14,307 nucleotides of DNA, from positions 1-14,307 of the forward strand of contig JBDROF010000035.1 in NCBI GenBank assembly GCA_043810345.1, written 5' to 3'. The stretch is from QYOJ01 sp043810345. Lineage in GTDB: Bacteria > Bacteroidota > Bacteroidia > Bacteroidales > FEN-979. The notes beneath the pieces were generated by a model that saw only the letters and a program-made list of their open reading frames with translations, was not told the DNA's origin and did not search any database. This document shows positions 5,988-13,653 of the stretch, piece after piece; positions within the stretch are counted from its first letter, which is position 1, and the number at the start of each line of letters is the position of its first letter. The translations under genes and the position numbers were made by a program.

Positions 5988-7084
5988 GAAAGATACTGAT
6001 CATCCAAACCGCCTCTATCGGGGATGTGATCCTGGCAACTGCCCTTCTGGAGAAGCTTCACTGTTTTTATCCGGATACGGATCTCGATTTCCTGATTAAA
6101 AATGGGATGGAATCTCTCTTTGGTGAGCACCCTTTCATTCACCGGTTGCGGCTATGGGATAAATCCAACAAGTACCGCGACTTCTTCAGGTTACTTCGTG
6201 AAGTTCGCTGCGAGCATTACGACCTGGTGATCAATATTCAGCGTTTTGCCATGACCGGCATCCTGACGATGCTTTCAGGTGCAAAAACCACCATCGGTTT
6301 TGATAAGAATCCGCTTTCCCGATTCTTCACGGTAAGGGTTCACCATGAGATTGGCCCGGGAGTTCATGAAACGGACCGAAACCAGAGGCTGATCGCTGAT
6401 TTAACGGATGCAAGCCCTGAAAAACCAAAACTGTATACCCCTCCCCTGGCCCCTCCCCAACAAGGGAGGGGAATCTCTCGTGACCAAGATCATGTATCTG
6501 GCATCCGGCACCTGGCATCCGGGATCTATTATACGGTCTCCCCCGCTTCCCTCTGGTTCACCAAACAGGTTCCGGCGGAGAAATGGATTGAACTGATCCG
6601 GGAGATGCCCGAGGAGGCGACTGTCTATCTGCTGGGATCTCATTCAGATTATGATCTGTGTGAGGAAATTAGACATACAGCCCAGAGCGCAGGGCACAGG
6701 GCACAGGAAAAAATCTATCACGAATCTCGTATCCCGGATCGCGGATCGCGAATCACGAATCGCGAATCGCGAATCGTCAATGTTGCCGGCCAGCTGACGT
6801 TGCTGGAATCCGCCGCTCTCATGAAAGGTGCCCGGATGAACTTTACCAACGACTCAGCTCCGATGCACCTGGCATCCGCCGTCAATGCCCCGGTTACCGT
6901 GATCTACTGCTCCACTTCGCCGGATTTCGGTTTTGGTCCTCTTTCGGATGATGCTGCAATCATTGAAGTCCAGGAGAAATTAACCTGCAGACCCTGTGGA
7001 TTACATGGACGAAATAGTTGTCCGGAGCGTCATTTCAGGTGTGCAACGGACATCGATCCGGTTTTCCTGAGATCACGTCTTTAA
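5984..7084 (+). CDS. Glycosyltransferase family 9 (ADP-heptose:LPS heptosyltransferase-like) with two repeat-derived insertions
   Basis: GT9 enzymes add heptose or related sugars from ADP donors to the LPS inner core on the cytosolic side of the membrane. Family features in this 366-residue protein are KILIIQTASIGDVILATAL at the start (IGD at 12-14), DLVINIQRF, TIGFDK, VAGQLTLLESAALMKGA near 267-283, the donor-loop motif NDSAPMHLAS at 289-298, and a C-terminal Cys cluster (Cys335, 338, 346, 353) typical of this subfamily. Two segments do not fit: about residues 152-181 (TPPLAPPQQGRG onward) and about 231-265 (ending in a SRIxxRx heptapeptide repeat). Both are encoded by tandem or palindromic repeats of the kind normally seen between genes, yet the frame stays open. 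Without them the protein would be about 300 residues. It is coupled to dapD. Activity is plausible because core motifs are intact, but the acceptor is unknown. Confidence 0.9.
   Translation: MRKILIIQTASIGDVILATALLEKLHCFYPDTDLDFLIKNGMESLFGEHPFIHRLRLWDKSNKYRDFFRLLREVRCEHYDLVINIQRFAMTGILTMLSGAKTTIGFDKNPLSRFFTVRVHHEIGPGVHETDRNQRLIADLTDASPEKPKLYTPPLAPPQQGRGISRDQDHVSGIRHLASGIYYTVSPASLWFTKQVPAEKWIELIREMPEEATVYLLGSHSDYDLCEEIRHTAQSAGHRAQEKIYHESRIPDRGSRITNRESRIVNVAGQLTLLESAALMKGARMNFTNDSAPMHLASAVNAPVTVIYCSTSPDFGFGPLSDDAAIIEVQEKLTCRPCGLHGRNSCPERHFRCATDIDPVFLRSRL
6438..6471 (+). repeat. Palindromic C-rich interspersed repeat inside the GT9 gene
   Basis: CCCCTCCCC occurs twice (6438-6446 and 6450-6458), and the second copy pairs perfectly over 8 bases with GGGAGGGG at 6464-6471 around a 6-base loop. 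The reverse strand would encode PSLVGEGPGEG, a phrase seen in many spurious short ORFs from a widespread intergenic repeat. Here the element lies in frame in a gene. Confidence 0.8.
6498..6525 (+). repeat. 14-base direct repeat CTGGCATCCGG inside the GT9 gene
   Basis: CTGGCATCCGG at 6498-6508 recurs at 6512-6522, a 14-base period. It encodes part of the first non-family segment, SGIRHLASGI. Confidence 0.8.
6687..6707 (+). repeat. Heptamer tandem repeat GCACAGG, 3 units, inside the GT9 gene
   Basis: GCGCAGG is followed by two GCACAGG units. It encodes the SAGHRAQ part of the second non-family segment and lies 14 bases before the larger GAATCGC array. Confidence 0.75.
6722..6777 (+). repeat. 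Heptamer tandem repeat GAATCGC, 8 units, inside the GT9 gene
   Basis: Eight consecutive 7-base units related to GAATCGC or GGATCGC. Because 7 is not a multiple of 3, three units encode one 7-residue period, visible as SRIPDRG, SRITNRE, SRIVN. No unit contains a stop in any forward frame. Confidence 0.9.
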
Positions 7085-7133
7085 CAATGAAAGAAAGTTA
7101 TCAACCTCTAATTCATGTATCCAGAATATTCTA

Positions 7134-7141
7134 TATATTTG
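7134..7141 (+). promoter_or_regulatory. Bacteroidota-type -7 element for tsaC
   Basis: TATATTTG matches TAnnTTTG. It lies 37 bases before the preferred ATG at 7179 and 22 bases before the alternative ATG at 7164, and only 10 bases before the TTG at 7152, which argues against that TTG as start. Confidence 0.5.
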
Positions 7142-7178
7142 TAAGAAAAAGTTGAAGACAGGGATGCATGGGCAATCC

Positions 7179-7742
7179 ATGAAAGAGGAGATCAAGAACT
7201 GCGTCGATGTGCTAAGGAAAGGGGGAACCATTCTCTACCCCACCGATACCATCTGGGGGATCGGTTGCGATGCCACCAACGCCAGAGCCGTTCAAAAGGT
7301 ATACAAGATCAAGAAGCGGATGGAGAACAAGGGCCTCATTGTTCTCCTCGACCGGAAGGAGCGGCTACCTGATTACATCGGCACGGTACCCGGTATCACC
7401 CTCGATCTGCTGGAAAGCATTAAAACACCTCTGACCATCGTATACCCCAATGCCAGAAATCTTGCAAAAAATATCATAGCCCCCGATGGGACGATCGCCA
7501 TCAGGCTGGTACATTTCGACTTCTGTTATAAGCTGATCCGGTTGTTCGGTAAACCGATTGTCTCCTCCTCAGCCAATATTACAGGTCAGCCTGCGCCGTT
7601 GACATTTAAAAGCATTTCCAAAGAGATCATCGATCAGGTGAACTACGTGGTTAACCTTGGTCGTGAAGCGATTCAGGAGACCAAACCCTCCACCATCATC
7701 AAGTTAAAAACCAACGGCGAATTTGAGATCATCCGCAAATAA
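7179..7742 (+). CDS. tsaC: L-threonylcarbamoyladenylate synthase (TsaC/YrdC, short form)
   Basis: TsaC makes threonylcarbamoyl-AMP from threonine, bicarbonate and ATP, the first step of the t6A37 modification in ANN-decoding tRNAs. The YrdC-domain signatures are GGTILYPTDTIWGIGCDATN near the start, KVYKIKKRMENKGLIVLL (the KxR region), TIAIRLV and SSSANITGQPAP. With 187 residues it is the short form without the C-terminal Sua5 domain. The frame is open upstream to a TTG at 7152 and has an ATG at 7164, but ATG 7179 gives the MKEEIKNCVDVLRKGG beginning that matches the Bacteroidota family, so I chose it. The TonB receptor begins 27 bases downstream, so transcription may continue into it. Confidence 0.93.
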   Translation: MKEEIKNCVDVLRKGGTILYPTDTIWGIGCDATNARAVQKVYKIKKRMENKGLIVLLDRKERLPDYIGTVPGITLDLLESIKTPLTIVYPNARNLAKNIIAPDGTIAIRLVHFDFCYKLIRLFGKPIVSSSANITGQPAPLTFKSISKEIIDQVNYVVNLGREAIQETKPSTIIKLKTNGEFEIIRK

Positions 7743-7769
7743 ATGAACTTCGTGTAACTCGGGTTATTG

Positions 7770-10118
7770 ATGAAATTTTTTCTCTCTATTCTGCTTATTT
7801 GCCTCGCCATTTTTCCAGCATCTTATGTAAAAGCAGATGCTGAACTCCCCAAAAAATGGACCATCAGTGGCTCCATACGCGACCGCTCAAATGGTGAGGA
7901 CCTGACTGGTGCTACGGTTTATATCCTGGAACTGAACACCGGAACTGTTTCGGATATCTATGGCAACTACTCCGTAACCCTTCTTGAAGGAACCTATACT
8001 ATTCAATACTCCTTTATCGGCTTTGAGACGGTCAGAAAAGAGGTGGTACTGGATCGAAGCTTCACGATACACATCGAATTGGCTCCTTCTCCCGCAACAC
8101 TCCGGGAGGTGGAGATCACCAGTGAACAGGCTAATAAGAATGTCGTGCGCCCGGAGATGAGTACCTTTAAGATGGATATCAACACCATCAAAAGCATCCC
8201 CTCTCTGATGGGGGAGGTGGATATCATCAAAGCGATCCAGCTATTGCCCGGAGTACAATCAGTAAGTGAAGGAGGAAGTGGTTTCAGTGTCCGTGGCGGA
8301 GCTCCGGATCAAAACCTGATCCTGTTGGACGAGTCTACTGTATACAATGCCTCTCACCTGATGGGCTTTTTTTCCGTGTTCAACAACGATGCGATAAAGG
8401 ATGTTAAGCTATTCAAAGGAGATATTCCTCCCATGTACGGTGGACGTCTCTCCTCGGTACTGGATGTACGGATGAAAGAGGGGAATTCGAAACGGTTTGA
8501 GGTTGCCGGAGGAATCGGAATTATCGCTTCCCGTCTCACCGTGGAGGGGCCTATCTGGAAAGACAGGATCTCCTTCATCGTATCAGGCAGGCGCACCTAT
8601 GCCGACCTCTTTCTGGCACTATCAAGTGAAGAGGCCCTGAGGGACAACAAGCTCTATTTCTATGATCTGAACGCAAAGGTGAATTACCGGATCGATGACA
8701 ATAACCATCTCTTTCTTTCGGGGTATTTCGGCCGTGATGTATTCAAAAACAACTTTGCCAAGATGAGCTGGGGCAATGGAACAGGAACCATCCGGTGGAA
8801 CCACCTCTTCCATGAGAAGCTCTTCGCTAACTTCACATTCGTATACAGCGATTACCGGTATATGCTCGGGACACCCGAAGGGAACACCACCTCCTTTGAA
8901 TGGAATTCGAGTTTGCGTGATGCCGGTCTCAAAGGTGATTTTAGCTATTATATCAACACCAACAATACCCTCCGGTTTGGCATCTCCGGAATCTATCACA
9001 TGATCAATCCGGGGGTTGCCAGTGGAATCGGCAGTGAAACTGCCTATTCGGAAGTAAAGGTACCCGAAAACTTCTCCCTCGAAACAGGAGTCTATGCAAG
9101 TAATGAACACAAAGCAGGAGAGCACTGGACGTTTAAATACGGAATCCGGTTCTCCATGTTTCAGAATATCGGGCCGGGTACCATCTTCAACTTCGACTCC
9201 CTGTTCAACCCGATCGATTCCACTGTTTATCCAGCGGGAAAGTTTTACAACGCCTACTATGGGATAGAACCCAGGATCGGTATTTTGTATACGTTTAACG
9301 AGAGATCCTCCATCAAAGCCAGTTACTCCCGTACGGACCAGTACCTGCAACTTGCACAGAACTCCACCGCAGGCACTCCGCTGGACATCTGGTTCCCGGC
9401 CAGTCCCAACGTGAAGCCGCAGGTGGCCGACCAGGGAGCTCTCGGTTATTTCAGAAACTTTCGACGGAACACCATTGAGACTTCTGTGGAGGTCTACTAC
9501 AAACACCTGAATCATGTGATCGACTTCAAAGACTTCGCTGAATTGCTCCTGAACGATAAGCTGGAGGGAGAAATCAGGGAAGGGAAAGGATGGTCTTATG
9601 GCGCTGAATTCCTGGTTCGGTTAAATGAAAAAAAAATCAGAGGATGGGTAAGCTATACCCTCTCTAAAAGCATGCGGAAGATTCCGGACATCAATAACGG
9701 CAATCCCTATCCTGCTCCGTACGACAAACCGCACAATATCGCGATTGTAGCGAACTACCAGATTCACCCCCGCTGGTCGGTTTCAGCCAACTGGGTATAT
9801 GCCACGGGTAACCCGGTTACGTTCCCTACCGGTCGGGCAGAGATCGGCGGGAAAGTCATCCCGATCTACAGTGACCGCAATGCATACCGGTACCAGGACT
9901 ACCACCGCCTCGATCTATCGGTGACATTCTTTTCGAAAGTAAAAGAGGGAAAACGGTTCAACTGGGACATCAACGCTTCGGCTTACAACGTTTATAATCG
10001 CCACAACACCTGGTCGATCAATTTTGTACAGGATAACGAAAATCCAACTATAACCTATGCCGAAAAGATATACCTCTTCGGGATTGTCCCATCCATTACC
10101 TTCAACTTCCATTTCTAA
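7770..10118 (+). CDS. TonB-dependent receptor with N-terminal carboxypeptidase-regulatory-like domain
   Basis: An outer-membrane active transporter of 782 residues. A signal peptide (about 1-22, ending VKA) precedes a carboxypeptidase-regulatory-like domain at about 30-108 (WTISGSIRDRSNGEDLTGA, SDIYGNYSVTL, YSFIGFE). A possible TonB-box region LREVEITSEQ follows, then the plug (about 135-240) with LLPGVQSVSEGGSGFSVRGG, DQNLILLDE and YGGRLSSVLDVRMKEG. The beta-barrel fills the rest and ends in FNFHF with the expected aromatic terminus. Substrate is unknown. It is shorter than SusC proteins, no SusD lipoprotein follows, and the partner is a DUF4249 protein 13 bases downstream. ATG 7770 is preferred over the TTG immediately before it. 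It probably shares transcription with tsaC, since no promoter is seen in the 27-base gap. Confidence 0.93.
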   Translation: MKFFLSILLICLAIFPASYVKADAELPKKWTISGSIRDRSNGEDLTGATVYILELNTGTVSDIYGNYSVTLLEGTYTIQYSFIGFETVRKEVVLDRSFTIHIELAPSPATLREVEITSEQANKNVVRPEMSTFKMDINTIKSIPSLMGEVDIIKAIQLLPGVQSVSEGGSGFSVRGGAPDQNLILLDESTVYNASHLMGFFSVFNNDAIKDVKLFKGDIPPMYGGRLSSVLDVRMKEGNSKRFEVAGGIGIIASRLTVEGPIWKDRISFIVSGRRTYADLFLALSSEEALRDNKLYFYDLNAKVNYRIDDNNHLFLSGYFGRDVFKNNFAKMSWGNGTGTIRWNHLFHEKLFANFTFVYSDYRYMLGTPEGNTTSFEWNSSLRDAGLKGDFSYYINTNNTLRFGISGIYHMINPGVASGIGSETAYSEVKVPENFSLETGVYASNEHKAGEHWTFKYGIRFSMFQNIGPGTIFNFDSLFNPIDSTVYPAGKFYNAYYGIEPRIGILYTFNERSSIKASYSRTDQYLQLAQNSTAGTPLDIWFPASPNVKPQVADQGALGYFRNFRRNTIETSVEVYYKHLNHVIDFKDFAELLLNDKLEGEIREGKGWSYGAEFLVRLNEKKIRGWVSYTLSKSMRKIPDINNGNPYPAPYDKPHNIAIVANYQIHPRWSVSANWVYATGNPVTFPTGRAEIGGKVIPIYSDRNAYRYQDYHRLDLSVTFFSKVKEGKRFNWDINASAYNVYNRHNTWSINFVQDNENPTITYAEKIYLFGIVPSITFNFHF

Positions 10119-10131
10119 GGCTATCTGACAA

Positions 10132-10977
10132 ATGAAACAATTCACTTTATATATGATTCTCCTCAGTCTGATCGCAGGTGCCTGTACCGAACGGATTGAT
10201 CTGAAACTCGATGAAACCTATACCCGCCTGGTGGTTGACGGGGGCATCTCGAACGATACAACCTCCTACCAGATATCCCTTTCCAAGACAGCCAACTATT
10301 TCTACAACGAACCAACTCCCCGGGTTGTCAATGCCATTGTTGGTTTGACCGATGGCACGATTCACTATCCCCTGCACGAAACCGAACCCGGAAAATCAGG
10401 TCTTTACAAAACCGACCCGGCCTTCTCGGGAAGTATCGGAAAGACCTACACCCTTTCCATTGAGCTGGAACAACCTATCGATAACCAGACCACCTTTACC
10501 TCTTCCTGCCGGATGATGAAGGTGGCGCGCCTGGACTCCATACAGGTGACGTTCCAACCCGACTGGGGACCTCAAGGATTCTGGGAAATAAAGCTCTTCG
10601 CCCAGGAACCAGGCGATGAGGTCAATTATTACATGTTCCACTACTACCGGAACGATACCCTGATGACTGATTCGATCTGGAAGGTCTTCATTTCTGATGA
10701 TAAGTACTTTAATGGCAACTACATCAACGGAATCACGGCCGTCTATATCAATAATGAAAACCTGTGGGAGACGCTCCATCCGGGTGATAAGGTTACCCTT
10801 CAAATGTCGGGGATCACCAGAGAGTATTACGATTTCATTTACCAGGTACAGCTTTCAGGATTCAATATCCCATTTTTCACCGGACCTCCGGCCAACGTTC
10901 AGGGCAACATCAGCAACGGGGGAATAGGATTTTTCACGGCATTTTCCAACAGTTGGGGGAGCACCGTTGTGAGGTAG
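10132..10977 (+). CDS. DUF4249 family lipoprotein
   Basis: A 281-residue predicted surface or periplasmic lipoprotein: short signal ending LIAGAC with Cys18 as the lipidation site, then TERIDLKLDETYTRLVVDGGISNDTTSYQISLSKTANYFYNEPTPRV read in parts, the usual DUF4249 opening (an immunoglobulin-like beta domain with VxxARVxL-type segment VVNAIVGLTDG). The end, GGIGFFTAFSNSWGSTVV, resembles the family's terminal strand. DUF4249 genes typically follow a TonB receptor, as here, and the protein is presumed to help capture the ligand; no ligand is known. The final Arg and the TAG stop lie in the first unit of a long octamer array, so the 3' boundary coincides with repeat sequence. Confidence 0.85.
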   Translation: MKQFTLYMILLSLIAGACTERIDLKLDETYTRLVVDGGISNDTTSYQISLSKTANYFYNEPTPRVVNAIVGLTDGTIHYPLHETEPGKSGLYKTDPAFSGSIGKTYTLSIELEQPIDNQTTFTSSCRMMKVARLDSIQVTFQPDWGPQGFWEIKLFAQEPGDEVNYYMFHYYRNDTLMTDSIWKVFISDDKYFNGNYINGITAVYINNENLWETLHPGDKVTLQMSGITREYYDFIYQVQLSGFNIPFFTGPPANVQGNISNGGIGFFTAFSNSWGSTVVR

Positions 10978-11146
10978 CGAGGTAGCGAGGTAGCGAGGTA
11001 GCGAGGTAGTGAGGTAGCGAGGCAGTGAGGTAGCGAGGCAGTGAGGTAGCGAGGCAGTGAGGTAGCGAGGTAGTGAGGTAGCGAGGTAGCGAGGTAGTGA
11101 GGTAGCTAGGTAGTGAGGTAGCGAGGTAGTGAGGTAGTGAGGTAGT
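10971..11146 (+). repeat. Octamer tandem array GAGGTAGC/GAGGTAGT, 22 units
   Basis: Twenty-two consecutive 8-base units, mostly GAGGTAGC or GAGGTAGT, with GAGGCAGT at units 7, 9 and 11 and one TAGGTAGT at unit 18; a degenerate unit follows. The array starts within the last codons of the DUF4249 gene and ends 27 bases before the purB -7 element. Nearly every unit contains TAG in the forward direction. It is the main content of the 228-base gap before purB. Confidence 0.97.
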
Positions 11147-11173
11147 GAAATAGGGTAATAGCGAATAAATCAG

Positions 11174-11181
11174 TATTTTTG
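11174..11181 (+). promoter_or_regulatory. Bacteroidota-type -7 element for purB
   Basis: TATTTTTG matches TAnnTTTG and ends 24 bases before the purB ATG. Its last three bases include an in-frame TTG that should not be taken as the start. Confidence 0.55.
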
Positions 11182-11205
11182 ATTTTTAGTTTAGATTTCA
11201 CGGTC

Positions 11206-12555
11206 ATGGACACTTCGCTTTTTGCTATTTCACCGGTTGACGGACGTTATCGAAAGTCGGTAGAGAAATTATCCGATTATTTCTCCGAAGCCGCCATCAT
11301 CCGTTACCGGATATGGGTTGAGGTAGAATATTTTATCTCGCTGTGCGGCATTCCCCTCCCACCGCTCAAATTTTTCAACAAAAGGGATTTTACCAGGCTG
11401 AGGAAGATCTATAAGAACTTCATGCCCGAAGATGCTTTGCGTGTAAAAGACATTGAAACTACAACCAACCACGATGTAAAGGCCATTGAGTATTTCGTGA
11501 AAGAGCGGTTCGATCAGTTCGGACTGGGATCATATAAGGAGTTTGTCCACTTTGGCCTGACCTCGCAGGATATCAACAACAACGCTTTCACTATGGCCAT
11601 GAGGGATGCCTGGGAACAGGTGGTAGAACCATTACTGACGGAGGTACATTATAATCTTCTGTACAAGAGTGCCGACTGGCAGCAGATCCCGATGCTGTCC
11701 CATACCCACGGGCAACCAGCATCCCCGACAACCGTTGGGAAAGAGCTCTATGTATTCGCGGAGCGGTTATCCCAGCAGATGGCGTTGTTGGAGACTATCC
11801 CTTTTTCCGGCAAGTTTGGCGGAGCCACGGGTAACTTCAACGCCCACCTGGCAGCCTATCCGAAGATTGACTGGGTGAAGTTTTCCAACCGTTTTATCTT
11901 TGACAGCCTGGGACTGGAACGGCTTCAAACCACTACCCAGATCGATCATTATGATAACATGGCTGCCTTTTTCGACAACCTGAAACGGATCAATACTATT
12001 CTGATCGATCTCGACCGTGATATCTGGAGTTACATTTCGATGGAATATTTCAAGCAACGGGTGAAGAGAACCGAAACCGGCTCCTCCACCATGCCTCATA
12101 AGGTGAATCCCATCGATTTTGAAAATTCCGAAGGAAACCTTGGAGTAGCTAACGCGCTATTTGAGTTCCTCTCGGCCAAGCTACCTATTTCCCGCCTGCA
12201 GCGAGACCTGACCGACTCTACGGTGATCCGCAACATCGGCGTACCGATGGCCCATATGTTAATTGGCCTGAGATCATTGCTTCGCGGACTGGACAAACTT
12301 CTGCTCAATGAAAAAAAACTGCAGAAGGATCTGAACGCCAACTGGGCCGTGGTTTCTGAAGCCATTCAGACCATCCTGCGGCGCGAAGGTTATTCCAATC
12401 CCTACGAAGCGCTGAAAGAGCTGACTAGAGGGAAAAGCACCATCAGTCAGAAGGTCCTTCATGCATTTATTGATGGCCTGAAGATCAGGAAGTCTGTGAA
12501 GGAGGAAATGAAACAAATAACGCCGGAGAACTATATTGGGATCATCAGGTTGTAA
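11206..12555 (+). CDS. purB: Adenylosuccinate lyase
   Basis: PurB is a cytosolic homotetramer that eliminates fumarate twice in purine metabolism: from SAICAR to give AICAR, and from adenylosuccinate to give AMP. The 449-residue protein shows LFAISPVDGRYRK at the start, TTTNHDVKAIEYF near 86-98, FGLTSQDINN around 116-125, the catalytic-His region LSHTHGQPASPTT at 164-176, and the fumarase/lyase signature GSSTMPHKVNPIDFENSEGN at 292-311. The frame is open upstream to a TTG at 11179, but that codon overlaps the -7 element; ATG 11206 gives the conserved N-terminus. It is likely a single-gene unit, flanked upstream by the octamer array and downstream by a foldback region. Confidence 0.98.
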   Translation: MDTSLFAISPVDGRYRKSVEKLSDYFSEAAIIRYRIWVEVEYFISLCGIPLPPLKFFNKRDFTRLRKIYKNFMPEDALRVKDIETTTNHDVKAIEYFVKERFDQFGLGSYKEFVHFGLTSQDINNNAFTMAMRDAWEQVVEPLLTEVHYNLLYKSADWQQIPMLSHTHGQPASPTTVGKELYVFAERLSQQMALLETIPFSGKFGGATGNFNAHLAAYPKIDWVKFSNRFIFDSLGLERLQTTTQIDHYDNMAAFFDNLKRINTILIDLDRDIWSYISMEYFKQRVKRTETGSSTMPHKVNPIDFENSEGNLGVANALFEFLSAKLPISRLQRDLTDSTVIRNIGVPMAHMLIGLRSLLRGLDKLLLNEKKLQKDLNANWAVVSEAIQTILRREGYSNPYEALKELTRGKSTISQKVLHAFIDGLKIRKSVKEEMKQITPENYIGIIRL

Positions 12556-12632
12556 GATATAGGATTTAGGATACAGGAAATTACAAATATCAAATTACAA
12601 ATATCAAAGAAATTCCAAATCCCAAATACTAT
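12556..12632 (+). repeat. Run of about 11 drifting heptamers after purB
   Basis: Directly after the purB stop the sequence can be read in one uninterrupted 7-base phase: GATATAG and GATTTAG and GATACAG, a GAAATTA step, then CAAATAT alternating with CAAATTA, and later ATTCCAA and ATCCCAA. A perfect 14-base tandem copy spans 12578-12605. Unit sequence changes gradually while the period holds. Confidence 0.7.
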
Positions 12633-12774
12633 TGATCTGTAACGTGCTTAAAACCAAAATGTTTGGAATTTCGTACATTGAAGTTTGGTAATTAGTTGTT
12701 ATTTGATACTTGTTTTTTGAAATTTTCTACCAAACCATGGAACGTTGTTAGACATAAAGCACTAAATCCTATAT
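12557..12774. repeat. Foldback element with 13-base perfect terminal inverted repeats
   Basis: ATATAGGATTTAG at 12557-12569 is the exact reverse complement of 12762-12774. Nested inside, GAAATTCCAAA at 12609-12619 pairs perfectly with 12662-12672, and ACAAATATCAAA at 12583-12594 pairs with 12702-12713 with one mismatch. It fills the 222-base gap between purB and the GT2-like gene, and the right arm ends three bases before that gene's ATG. No ORF is inside. Confidence 0.75.
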
Positions 12775-12777
12775 TAA

Positions 12778-13653
12778 ATGCGCATCTCCGGCTTCACCTT
12801 CATCCGCAACGCCATCAAATACGACTATCCGGTCGTTGAGTCGATCCGGTCGATTTTACCGCTCTGCGATGAGGTGGTGGTGGCGGTGGGGAACTCCGAT
12901 GACGGCACACGGGAACTGGTAGGTGCCATTGATCCCCTCCGCATCCGTATCATTGATACCATCTGGGATGAATCCATACGGAAAGGGGGAGCGGTGCTTG
13001 CCGCAGAGACAAATAAAGCGTTAGCTGCAGTTTCCCCGGATTCCGATTGGGCTTTCTATATCCAGGCCGATGAGGTGGTTCATGAAGTCTGCCTGGAACA
13101 GATCTGGCAAGGAATGGAGCAGTGGAAAGAGAACCCTATGGTGGAAGGCCTGCTCTTAAATTTCAAGCATTTCTGGGGATCATATGATTGGGTGGGCAAC
13201 TCGCGGAAATGGTACCGCCGGGAGATCAGGGTCATACGGCCGCACAGGGATATTCAATCCTATAAAGATGCACAGGGATTTCGCAAGGGGGATCAGAAGA
13301 TCCGGGTCAAACCGCTGGATGCATGGATCTACCATTACGGATGGGTCAAATCCCCCTTGACCCAGCAGGCCAAGCAGCAGGAGTTTCACAAATTCTGGCA
13401 TGACAAAACATGGATCGAGGAGCATGTCTCCAACATGGCCGAATTCGATTACACCATCATCAACTCCCTCTCCCGTTTTACCGGGGAGCATCCCGCCATC
13501 ATACACCCCCGCATCAAGCAAAAAAACTGGATATTTGAACCGGAAATAGCTGCCAAACCACTCAGCCTGCGTCACCAGTTCCTGGATAAGATCGAAACAC
13601 TGACTGGTTGGCGGATTGGCGAGTATCGTAATTTTAAGATCGTTAAAGGTTAG
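12778..13653 (+). CDS. Glycosyltransferase family 2-like protein
   Basis: A 291-residue soluble GT-A-like protein without membrane segments. The opening ISGFTFIRNAIKYDYPVVESIRSILPLCDEVVVAVGNSDDGT is the start of a GT2-type nucleotide-sugar binding fold, read across residues 3-44, with the Asp pair at 41-42. WAFYIQADEVVHE at 91-103 is in the position of the DxD metal site (here QADE). Later segments RREIRVIR and AWIYHYGWVKSP, with His and Trp residues, fit uncharacterised GT2 proteins of Bacteroidota. The donor and acceptor are unknown; a role in surface polysaccharide or LPS assembly is inferred. No -7 element was found near the start, which abuts the foldback arm. The stop codon leads into a heptamer run. 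Confidence 0.78.
   Translation: MRISGFTFIRNAIKYDYPVVESIRSILPLCDEVVVAVGNSDDGTRELVGAIDPLRIRIIDTIWDESIRKGGAVLAAETNKALAAVSPDSDWAFYIQADEVVHEVCLEQIWQGMEQWKENPMVEGLLLNFKHFWGSYDWVGNSRKWYRREIRVIRPHRDIQSYKDAQGFRKGDQKIRVKPLDAWIYHYGWVKSPLTQQAKQQEFHKFWHDKTWIEEHVSNMAEFDYTIINSLSRFTGEHPAIIHPRIKQKNWIFEPEIAAKPLSLRHQFLDKIETLTGWRIGEYRNFKIVKG

Noticed and set aside
6327..6518. Small reverse ORF containing PSLVGEGPGEG
   Set aside because: This phrase is the translation of a common palindromic DNA repeat and does not indicate a protein.
6438..6777. GT9 gene as a pseudogene
   Set aside because: Despite the repeat insertions the frame is open throughout, and the N-terminal, donor-loop and Cys-cluster motifs are intact.
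7152..7178. Upstream TTG or ATG as the tsaC start
   Set aside because: The TTG lies only 10 bases from the -7 element, and the added residues do not match the family; ATG 7164 remains possible but less likely than 7179.
8622..9515. 297-residue reverse frame inside the TonB receptor gene
   Set aside because: The forward frame is a complete receptor barrel; the reverse frame is a codon-bias shadow with no domain features.
10971..11146. Octamer array as a CRISPR array
   Set aside because: Units are 8 bases and directly adjacent without spacers, and no cas gene is nearby.
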